Assembly (NCBI RefSeq): GCF_030052815.1
Contig: NC_079499.1
Span: forward strand, 74,911,760 to 74,975,759
DNA from: Hevea brasiliensis
Lineage: Eukaryota; Streptophyta; Magnoliopsida; Malpighiales; Euphorbiaceae
Length of the DNA stretch: 64,000 bases
Direction of reading: 5' to 3'
Numbering within the stretch: position 1 is the first letter of the stretch; each line of letters opens with the position of its first letter. Shown piece after piece: positions 45,416-56,201 of this stretch. Position numbers and translations under genes: made by a program. Below the pieces are notes generated by a model. The model did not search any database. It saw only the letters and a list, made by a program, of their open reading frames with translations, and had not been told where the DNA came from.

Positions 45416-46283
45416 TGTAACACCCTCTCGGTAGCAACTCCGTACATTCTACTGTTCCGGTGACCGGTGTCGGTCCGGACAGCTAGAACGTCCGGAAAAA
45501 TACTTAAACTAAAGTCAGGAACCATAATTAACTCAAATATTAATTAGAAAAATTTAGGAAAAATTTTTGAAATAAAATACAACCAAGTTAAACGAGCCGG
45601 TGTCCAAGCGATGGGTAACCAGAGTGAAGTTGCGGTTCTCGCAACGAAGAGCCCTAGACCCGGGGAAAAATTCTTAAAATAATTTTTGGGACTCCAGAGA
45701 AGGGTCATTGAGGTTCCTATGGCATTAGAATGCCAAGAAAATATTTAGAAAAATTTTTCAATGGGTACAGACATTTTTGACCCGTTAAGCCAAACGGAGG
45801 GCATTTTGGTCATTTCGCCTTCAGAGACGATATTTGGCCGACTTGTCCAGTTGAGTAAATAATTATTATGACATAAAATATGAATTAATGTTGATGAAAA
45901 ATTAATTTGAAGTTAGTAGAAAAGAAAAGAAAAGAAAATATAGAAAATTAAAGATAATGACATCACATGATGTCACTCACTTACTCCCAACCAATCACAA
46001 GTTAACAAGCATTCTTAAAATATTTAAAAGATACAAAATGGACCAAAAATTCTGGTCATCATCTTCTTCTTCTTCCTCAAAACGTGACCTCTCTTCCATA
46101 GCCCTCCATAAAAATTTCTTGCATCACTTCCATTTTCCCATGAATTTCCACTATAAAACCCTAGACACCTTTCATTAAAACTTGTCCATACCTCTTGGGG
46201 AAGTGTTTGGCAGCCTAGAAAAGGAAGGAAAGTGAAGTTTAAGCTTGGAAAATTCTGCCCTGCAAGAGGTTAGTGCACTTATA
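45416..46283 (+). mobile_element. Gag-only gypsy element, 5' LTR first part
   Basis: It begins TGTAACACCCTC, a perfect 9-base inverted match to the LTR end GGTGTTACA at 59389. After 868 bp it is interrupted by a minus-strand copia with duplication TTATA and resumes at 56202. Compared with the 3' LTR at 60581 it is colinear with few differences. Confidence 0.93.
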
Positions 46284-48374
46284 TGTAGGAACGGAAGCGT
46301 GAAAAACACAAGTTTATACCATTGAATTCAAAAATTTGCACCTAGGGTCACATGCATCATGCAAGATTTATTTTTATCTATTTGATTTCAATGATAAACA
46401 ACATATTAAAACTCTTTTAATATGTTTTTGGATCTGTATTTGCCATTTAAGATTTTAAAATTAATCAGATTAATTTTAGAACCCTAGATTAAATCAAGAA
46501 CGATTACACTAACCTCTTGATGCACTGCAACGTGTCTGCGCCTTTGAGATTCATCTTTAGGACACCAGATGTTGTCCCTCTAGCTTGTCCACACCAAGAA
46601 CACCTATGGCAGCCCTTGAATAGCTTCTAAAGCCTTTTCTATTAATTAGAAATTCAAGTTCTGCCTTTTAAGAGATTAGAGATGTAAACAGGACACTAGA
46701 AACAATTCCTAGTGTTCTTAATTCAAGAGATTGATGGCTAATCTCTTTTTATTGATAAGAGATGAAGAAGAAGAGATAAAAACCCTCAAAGTGGCATGAC
46801 AAAGGAGTGTGGCTACTGGTTGTGTTTTATTTTCTCATAACAACACTTAAATAGCTAGGTTAACACATTAAACCCTTGTCACATGTCACCCTTTGATTAG
46901 CTCTAGGATTAAGTGACCCAATCACATTGTGCCAAGCGTCAAACCTATATTTAATCTTGATTTTAATCATCTTACATGATTAAAAAACATTTGGCAAGCT
47001 TATGTGTTATGCCATGTGTCACCATCTCATGGTGCCACGTGTCACACTGCAAAATGACCAAAATGCCCCTGTGTCTTAATTTTGAGTTCTTAACCCAAAA
47101 TAATTATTTTCTTCTTCTAATTAATTTATATCAAATATAAATTAATTAATTAATCTCTATTAATTAATTTCTCATTAATTAAATTCATATTTAAACACTT
47201 TAAATATAAATTTAACTTATATTATACATCCAATAATCTAGATTTGGCTTCATGTCATGCTAGGGACTTTGCAATCTAATTGCAAACCAAACTTATTTAA
47301 TTAATCAATTAAACTCTTTAATTAATTAATTAAATCATATTTAATTAGGTGATAACTTGTGTATGTGTGTGACTTACTAGGCTCATCACTAATTGGCAAT
47401 GAGACATGATATCAACTCTTAATATCATTAGAACTCTTTCTTACCATAAATGATTTCTCTAAATCATTTTATGAACCTCATAGACCATGGTTAACACCTA
47501 GCATAGCATGCCATAGCCACCCAATTAGTAATAAGGTTTACCTTAAATGAACCTATAATCATATGTTACCATGCACTAGAATCTCTCTGTTACAAAATCC
47601 CAACTCAAGCTGGAGTCATGGTTTATGTCAAACTCCATTTGCTATGAATATTATGTTCTCTTTTAATTCCAGTTCTTGATTAAAAGATTTTCTCATCGAA
47701 ACTCTTTTACGAATAAATCTATCTGTCTGGCCAGAACTTGAAACATCAAGAACAATTAAATGAACATAGGATTTTATCTCTATTTACTTAGAGAGCAGAT
47801 TCCATCTTGATCAACACCTACCTCCATATATAACTAGTAGGAGCCAACACATGCCCATATACCCATACACAGTACAAGTATGAAAGCAGTATCAAACTCA
47901 AACTACCTATATACAAGATAACTGTGCTATCTCAGGTCTAAAGATTATATGCACTGATATGATTTATGACAAAACATTGACAAGAGTAAACTCTATGTGC
48001 TTATCATAAGTGTCACTGGTTCGGCCTACTTATCATTTTTAAGTGCCTATCATGTTTGTTATATGGCATGAGACTCACCATTCCATCTTATTTATATCTC
48101 ATATAAATAACTTGGGAACAAACATGAATACAATCTTTCTGGATAAGTCATGTCCTCATTATGAAGTATCCTCGATTGTGAACCTATTTATGATACTTCG
48201 TTCTAGAAATATTGTCACTCATATTCTTAACAACTTAAGAATAATATTTCTAACAAAATATCAATGGACCTTTTCTATTACACATAAATATATTATGTAA
48301 ACGGAAAAGTGGAAATGCCTTTTATTAATAAAAATATGTACAAGATACATACTAAATGATATGCTCTAGGGCAT
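46284..48374 (-). mobile_element. Minus-strand copia 3' LTR, inner end deleted
   Basis: It begins TGTAGGAACGG at its outer end and is nearly identical by eye to 54099-56201. At the inner end GGGCAT is fused straight to coding sequence: the last bases of the LTR start and the polypurine tract, about 32 bp judged from the plus-strand copy, are missing. TTATA (46279-46283) is the left target duplication. Confidence 0.93.
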
Positions 48375-51303
48375 TCATTACAATATCTTAGACCTATCTT
48401 CTCAAGATGTCGGTCTAACTGAGTCTGTGACATAGGCTTAGTGAATGGATCAGCTGGATTTTCAGCTGATGCTATTTTCTGCATGGCTAAATCGCCTTGC
48501 CCAACTATATCTCTGATAATGTGGTAGTGCCTTTCTATGTGTTTGGATTTTGGGTGAGACCTTAGTTCCTTAGCCTGTATGACTACTCCATTGTTGTCAC
48601 AGTGTAATGGAGCTGCTGACTCAATGGAAGGAACTACTGTAAGTTCTGTCACGAACTTCTTTATCCAAACAACTTCCTTTGCTGCATCTGATGCAGCAAT
48701 ATACTCAGCTTCTGTAGTGGAATCTGCAGTCGTGCTCTGTTTGGAACTCTTCCAACTGACTGCACCTCCATTAAAATTAACACATATCCAGAGGTAGACT
48801 TTCTATCATTGATATCTGATTGGAAATCAGAATCAGTATAACCATCCAATTGCAAGTCTCCACCTCCAAAAATCAAGAATAAATCCTTAGTTCTTCTCAA
48901 GTACTTAAGGATATTCTTGTGACTATCGATGTTCCAAACCTGGATTGGATTGATACCTGCTAGTCAAACTAATAGCATATGCGATATCCGGCCTAGTACA
49001 CAACATTGCATACATTAAACTTCCAATAGCCGAAGCACATGGAATCCTAGCCATCTTATCTCTTTCTTCAGGTGTCTTTGGAGACATCTCTTTAGAAAGA
49101 TGGATACCATGTCTCACTGGTAACAATCCTCTCTTGGAATCAAGCATGTTAAACCTCTTTAACACCTTTTCCAAGTATAGACTTTGGGATAAACCAATTA
49201 TTCGTTTCGCTCTATCTCTATAGATGCGAATCCCAAGAATATAGGTTGCCTCCCCTAAGTCTTTCATGGAGAATGTATTTGACAACCATACCTTTATAGT
49301 CGTCAACATACCTGTGTCATTACCCATCAATAGTATGTCATCCACATATAAGACAAGGAAAGTGATAGCACTGTCACTAACCTTCTTATATACACATGGC
49401 TCATCCTCATTTTTTGATAAAACCAAAGGATTTAATGGCTTCATCAAAACGGATGTTCCAACTCCTCGAAGCTTGTTTCAACCCATAAATAGATCGTTTT
49501 AGCTTGCATACCTTGGAACCATCTTGGGATTCAAATCCCTTAGGTTGTTCCATGAAAATGTTTTCTTCAATGTATCCATTGAGAAAAGCTGTTTTGACAT
49601 CCATTTGCAAATCTCATAATCATAGTACGCAGCTATTGCTAATAAAATCCTAATTGATTTAAGCATGGCAACAGGCGAGAAAGTCTCCTCATAGTCGATT
49701 CCTTGCCTTTGGCGAAACCCTTTCGCTACTAGCCTTGCCTTATAGGTCTCTACCTCTCCATCAGAACCAATTTTCTTCTTGAAAACCCATTTGTTCCCTA
49801 TACGTATAATACCTTCAAGTGGGTCAACAAGATCCCAAACTTGATTCTTATACATGGAATCAATCTCGGATTTCATAGCATCAATCCATTTTGAAGAGTC
49901 TATATCTGATATAGCTTCTTCATAGGTAAGTGGATCATCTCCATGATATACTTCTTCATGAGTAGACAACTCTTGTTCTTCTTCATGAAGAAAACCATAT
50001 CTCACTGGTGGGTGAGATACCCTAGTTGTTCTACGAGGAACAGCTGTAGATGTTTCATCAACGGGTATTGGTTGACTAGATGGATCTATATCCATCGATG
50101 CATTGGTTGGTCAGAATTCTCCAATTCTAACTCTATTTGCCTTCCTTTGCCTCCTTCTTGAACAAACTGTTGTTCAAGAAATGTGGCATCTCTACTTATC
50201 ACAACCTTTTGTGAAGTAGGCAAATAAAAATAATATCCAAAACTATCTTTTAGATATCCAACAAATCGACCTTTTTCTGATCTGGTCTCCAATTTATCAG
50301 TGTTGACTTTTGATATAAGCTGGACAACCCCAAATCTTAACATGCTTAAGACTTGGTTTTCTTCCATGCCATATCTCATAAGGTGTGGAAGAAACTGATT
50401 TTGATGGAATCCTATTCAGAATATACAAAGCTGATTCTAATGCAAATCCCCAAAAGGAGATTGGCATATCAATATAGCTCATCATACTACATACCATATC
50501 CAATAGGGTACGATTTCTCCTTTCAGATACACCATTCAGCTGTGGCGTTCCTGGAGGAGTCAGCTAAGAAACAATGCCATGCTCTCTCAAGTATTCATCA
50601 AATTCAGTACTCAAATATTCACCTCCACGATCTGATCGAAGAGCTTTAATATTCTTTCCTGTTTGATTTTCTTCTTCAGATTTAAATTCTTTGAACTTTT
50701 CAAAAGATTCATGTTTGTATTTCATCAAATACAAATACCCAAACCTTGATTTATCATCAGTAAAGGTAATAAAATAATGAAAGCCCCCTCTAGCCATTTC
50801 TTTAAATGGACCACATACATCAATATGTATTAGCTCCAAAATATTTTCAGCTCTTAGCCCCTGTCCAACAAAGGGTGATCTAGTCATTTTTCCCTAAAGG
50901 CAAGATTCACAAGTTGGAGTAGGCTCAGAGCCCAATGAGGATAGAATCCCCATTTTCTCCAGTTTTGCAATCCTATCTTTTGCAATATGACATAACCTTA
51001 AGTGCCAAATATATTTTGAACTTGAGTTGGTTTTCACCATGGCATTGCATTCTTTTAGATCACTTGCATTCAATTTGTGTTTGTCATTATTATCCAAATA
51101 ATAAAGACCATCATTCATATAACCCGAGCCAACATATTTATTTCCAAAATAAATATTGCAAGCATCATCAGTGAATTGAAATTCATAGCCATTTCTAGTC
51201 AAACTAGATATAGAAATGATGTTCTTAAAAGCATCAGGTACATATAAAATATTATCCAAACACAAAACATGTCCAAACATGTAAAAAGATTTAGATCCTA
51301 TGG
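48375..51303 (-). pseudogene. Ty1/copia integrase, RT and RNase H, minus strand, decayed
   Basis: On the minus strand: pre-integrase finger (WHLRLCH ... CESCL), integrase core with HIDVCGPF, RSDRGGEY and GVSERRN (the usual Glu kept), reverse transcriptase with intact YVDD (complement of 49337-49348), then RNase H (STTEAEYIAAS, SKHIERHYH) ending at the LTR. Breaks include CAG-to-TAG type stops at 50894-50896 (CLQGK in the plus copy) and 50564-50566, a one-base loss near 49605 and a one-base gain in an A run near 49412. A one-base loss in an A run near 51316 separates it from the gag-protease frame. The domain order, integrase before reverse transcriptase, identifies Ty1/copia. The sub-clade is uncertain; Tork-like is my guess. 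Confidence 0.93.
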
Positions 51304-52347
51304 CTAAAGCTTTATGATTGAGCCATTGCCAATCCAGGACTCTAATATCTTGAGAGCATAGTACTCTTTGTTTGCTAGTTCCTGCATATCATTAGAAATG
51401 TGAGAACTGGCACCAGTATGTAAAACCCAAGCTGTAGATGAACTATGAGTATCATTAGAATCTAAATAACAAGATATGGACATACCTTCCGAATGTGTGT
51501 CCTTCTTGTCCTTCAGAGAAGCAAGATACTCTGGGCAGTTCCTTTTCCAGTGCCCATCCTTTTGGCAGTGGAAACACTTTCCTTTGCCTCCATCAACTTT
51601 AGTCTTCCTTTTCTGTTTAGCTATTTTCTTGGAAGGACCAGGAATCTGAGGTTTCTTTTTCCTATTGCCCTTCTTCTTGTTGGACTTTCCAGCAGAAGAA
51701 GATGCAACCCAAGCTACCTCTTTTCCTTTATTGCCTGGCATATTCTTTTGGGCAATAACCAGCATGTTGAGTAAACCAGCTAAGGTGCATTCCTGTTTAG
51801 TCATATGAAAATTTGTCACAAAATTCCCAAAAGACTCAGGAAGGGACTAAAGGATCAAATCCGTCTACAGTTGGAAATCCATGTTGAAGTCAAGATGTTC
51901 CAACTGCTCAATCAGCCAAATCATCTTGTGGACATGATGCCCAACATTCTATCCCTCAGACATCCTCATACGGAATAGCTGTCTAGATATCTCATACCTA
52001 GCATTCCTGCTGTGCTCACCATATAACTCTTGTAGGTGAAGGAGGATCTCACTCGCACTCTGCATGTTCTCATGTTGCTTCTGTAACTCATTATTCATGG
52101 AAGCAAGCATGTAACACTTAGCTCTCATATCATGCTCCTTTCACTTGTCCAAAGTTTCATGTTCCTCTAGTGTGGCCTCTGGAGGTAAGGGACCAGGAAC
52201 ATTTGAATCTAGAACATATCCTATATGTTGAAGGTTCAGGACAAGTTTCAAATTTCTTAGCCAATTAGACAGATTAGGTCCTGTCAACCTATTGTGATCA
52301 AGTATGCTTGCAAGGATATTGGATGGTGGTGGTTGTTTTGTGCTCAT
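51304..52347 (-). pseudogene. Ty1/copia gag and protease, minus strand, decayed
   Basis: The start ATG at 52345-52347 opens MSTKQPPPSNILAS followed by LTGPNLSNWLRNLK, the usual copia Gag N-terminus. One frame continues to 51304 through Gag, a Lys-rich segment and a single Cys/His knuckle CFHCQKDGHWKRNC (near 51534-51577). It ends in a protease start, WVLHTGASSHI. The active-site Asp of the expected DTGA is His here (complement of 51418-51420), so the protease would be dead. In-frame stops: TGA at 52141-52143 (Trp expected before KEHD), and TAG at 51949, 51865 and 51847, all where Gln is plausible. With these stops no Gag can be made from this copy. Confidence 0.92.
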
Positions 52348-54098
52348 TTTTATCAGAAAATTAACTGCAGAAAATAACCAGATTAATTAGTAAATGTAAC
52401 ATGTAATTAACCAAAATGATTATGGTCTTTTAATCAAATTGGTCGTCCCACTAACTTAGCGAATCCTACACTTCCAAAGTAGAAAACGGAAATCCTAGTT
52501 GGATGGATTTCTAGCGAGTGATTGAATTCTTATAATTCTATTGATCATCCTCAGGTACATCCATTATTGGAATTACAATAAACTATAAGTGAACAACTCT
52601 TTGCCCATCACATCTCATGTGAGGTTCAATCCTTTACGTAGCCCCTAATGCTCAAAATCTCAGGTACATCCATTATTGACTTATCTTGCATTAGTTAAGT
52701 TGATCCCATTGAGCCAGTAATTATGCAAATAATTTTAATGTCCTCAGGTACATCCAATATTGGCCACTAAACCATTTACATATTTACAACATCTCATGCT
52801 TAATAATTATTCTTAAGAAAATCTCTTAAATAAATTGCATCTTATGCAACTATTTAAAATTTCTTAAAATAATTACCCCAATGGAGGGCCTATGTTATAA
52901 TTACTTTAATTATAGCATTTCCAACTTAATCATTTGTTTGGAAGATTTTATGGTCATTCTATTTACTATTAACGTCTCACTTTGCACATTATCCATTTAG
53001 CATGCTTATATCATATAATTGCATACATTCCCATACATCTCATGCATTCATGGATAAGCAGTAAATATGGTATGATCATGGACTTTCTAAGGGATTCAAT
53101 TCTGAGCCACCAAGAATTGAATCAGGGCATTCCTAGGTGCATTTCATTCATTCATTTTACAAGAGTTGCTGAAGGAGTACATAATCAACACTTAATCTTG
53201 AATTCCTCCCACTGGTCCCACCAATGCTCTTGACCTCCTTGAACTTCTTGCAATCCTATATTACATAGTAATCCTTGGCATACCAAGGTGAATTTACAAG
53301 AACTTAAATAAATGAAATTACAACCCAAAAATTATTACAAACTTAATAATACATGCCCAAAATAAATTAAAATAAATTAATTAATTTACAATCCCAAAGA
53401 AACATAAAAGAAATAAATCCAATCACATTGGTCTTTTATAGTCCATGATCATCCATCATGCATATCACTATTTAACAATTAAATAAAACATACATACTTA
53501 AATTAAATTGAATATCTCATATTCAACTTAAAAATCCAGATTTGAATATGATTCAAATAAATTTAAAAATTCAGATTTGAATCACATTCAAACAACTTCA
53601 AAAATTCAGATTTGAATCACATTCAAACATTTTTTAAAAAATCAGATTTGAATCACATTCAAACATTTTTTAAAAAATTAGATCTGAATTTTATTCAATG
53701 AATTTTAAAAAATCAGATTTAAATATGATTCAAACAACTTTAAAAATTCAGATTTGAATCACATTCAAACAACTTTTAAAATTCAGATTTGAATCACATT
53801 CAAACAATTTTTAAAATTCTGATTTGAATTATAATTTAATTGTGTGATAAAAACTACTAATTAAACACTTTAATTAGTCAAAGAATAGGCCTTAGATCAT
53901 ACAACAATTGCAGAATTAAAAGCCAAACCTTAAACCACCCATGGAAGCCAAACCATGCGCACCATTGATGGTGTTTTTTCAAGTATGCCACCAACTTGCT
54001 TTGCAACCAGCAATGAACTCTTGATCTCATGATCAAACACACAATTAAATCATATAATCAACAATCTAAATGGAAAATATAGTGGCTCTGATACCAAT
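52348..54098 (-). promoter_or_regulatory. Minus-strand copia leader with primer site and repeats
   Basis: A long leader of 1.75 kb separates the 5' LTR from gag. The primer site TGGTATCAGAGCC is the complement of 54084-54096. It holds three dispersed copies of CAGGTACATCCATTATTGG or close variants (52553, 52661, 52744; 80-110 bp apart) and a 36-bp-period tandem repeat further upstream. Open frames here are short and unconvincing. The repeats might be packaging or translation signals, but nothing shows it. Confidence 0.75.
53530..53830. repeat. Tandem repeat, about 36-bp period, eight units
   Basis: Units have the core CAGATTTGAATCACATTCAA followed by an A/T-rich spacer of variable length. 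The ATTCAAA and TTTGAAT parts are mutually complementary, so each unit can form a small hairpin. Units differ by point changes, suggesting age. Confidence 0.85.
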
Positions 54099-56201
54099 TG
54101 TAGGAACGGAAGCGTGAAAAACACAAGTTTATACCATTGAATTCAAAAATTTGCACCTAGGGTCACATGCATCATGCAAGATTTATTTTTATCTATTTGA
54201 TTTCAAAGATAAACAACATATTAAAACTCTTTTAATATGTTTTTGGATCTGTATTTGCCATTTAAGATTTTAAAATTAATCAGATTAATTTTAGAACCCT
54301 AGATTAAATCAAGAACGATTACACTAACCTCTTGATGCACTACAGCGTGTCTGCGCCTTTGAGATTCGTCTTCAGGACACCAGATGTTGTCCCTCTAGCT
54401 TTTCCACACCAAGAACACATATGGCAGCCCTCGAATAGCTTCTAAAGCCTTTTCTATTAATTAGAAATTCAAGTTCTGCCTTTTAAGAGATTAGAGATGT
54501 AAACAGGACACTAGAAACAATTCTTGGTGTTCTTAATTCAAGAGATTGATGGCTAATCTCTTTTTATTGATAAGAGATGAAGAAGAAGAGATAAAAACCC
54601 TCAAAGTGGCATAATAAAGGAGTGTGGCTGCTGGTTGTGTTTTATTTTCTCATAACAACACTTAAATAGCTAGGTTAACACATTAAACCCTTGCCACATG
54701 TCACCCTTTGATTAGCTCTAGGTTTAAGTGACCCAATCACATTGTGCCAAGCGTCAAACCTATATTTAATCTTGATTTTAATCATCTTACATGATTAAAA
54801 AACATTTGGCAAGCTTATGTGTTATGCCATGTGTCACCATCTCATGGTGCCACGTGTCACACTGCAAAATGACCAAAATGCCCTTGTGTCTTAATTTTGA
54901 GTTCTTAACCCAAAATAATTATTTTCTTCTTCTAATTAATTTATATCAAATATAAATTAATTAATTAATCTCTATTAATTAATTTCTCATTAATTAAATT
55001 CATATTTAAACACTTTAAATATAAATTTAACTTATATTATACATCCAATAATCTAGATTTGGCTTCAAGTCATGCTAGGGACTTTGCAATCTAATTGCAA
55101 ACCAAACCTATTTAATTAATCAATTAAACTCTTTACTTAATTAATTAAATCATATTTAATTAGGTGATAACTTGTGTATGTGTGTGACTTACTAGGCTCA
55201 TCACTAATTGGCAATGAGACATGATATCAACTCTTAATATCATCAGAACTCTTTCTTACCATAAATGATTTCTCTAAATCATTTTATGAACCTCATAGAC
55301 CATGGTTAACACCTAGCATAGCATGCCATAGCCACCCAATTAGTAATAAGGTTTACCTTAAATGAACCTATAATCATATGTTACCATGCACTAGAATCTC
55401 TCTGTTACAAAATCCCAACTCAAGCTGCAGTAATGGTTTATGTCAAACTCCATTTGCTATGAATATTATGTTCTCTTTTAATTCCAGTTCTTGATTAAAA
55501 AGATTTTCTCATCAGAAACTCTTTTCTGAATAAATCTATCTGTCCTGGCTAGGAACTTGAAACATCAAGAACAATTAAATGAACATAGGATTTTATCTCT
55601 ATTTACTTAGAGGAACAGATTCCATCTTGATCAACACCTACCTCCATATATAACTAGTAGGAGCCAACACATGCCCATATACCCATACACAGTACAAGTA
55701 TGAAAGCGATCAAACTCAAACTACCTATATACAAGATAAGCTGTGCTATCTCGGTCTAAAGATTATATGCCTTGATATGATTTATGACAAAACATTGACA
55801 AGAGTAAACTCCATGTGCTTGTCATAAGTGTCACCGGTTCTACTACTTATCATTTATAAGTGCCTATCATGTTTGTTATATGGCATGAGACTCACCATTC
55901 CATCTTATTTATATCTCATATAAATAACTTGGGAACAAACATGAATACAATCTTTCTGGATAAGTCATGTCCTCGTTATGAAGTATCCTCGATTGTGAAC
56001 CTATTTATGATACTTCATGCTAGAAATATTGTCACTCATATTCTTAACAACTTAAGAATAATATTTCTAACAAAATATCAATGGACCTTTTCTATTACAC
56101 ATAAATATATTATGTAAACGGAAAAGTGGAAATGCCTTTTATTAATAAAAATATGTACAAGATACATACTAAATGATATGCTCTAGGGAATACTACTAAC
56201 A
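54099..56201 (-). mobile_element. Minus-strand copia 5' LTR, complete (2.1 kb)
   Basis: Bounded by TGTAGGAACGG and ATACTACTAACA; TTATA follows at 56202-56206. It is the complete reference copy of this LTR family in the window. AT-rich TTAATTAA blocks lie near 54940-55160. Confidence 0.95.

Noticed and set aside
45957..46178. Serine-rich open frame at 45957 and again at 61119
   Set aside because: Both are in equivalent positions of the two LTRs of one gypsy element. The serine run is a TCTTCTTC microsatellite; no evidence of translation.
53530..53830. CRISPR-like repeat-spacer array
   Set aside because: Units are degenerate, spacers are short AT runs, there are no cas genes, and the context is a plant retrotransposon leader.
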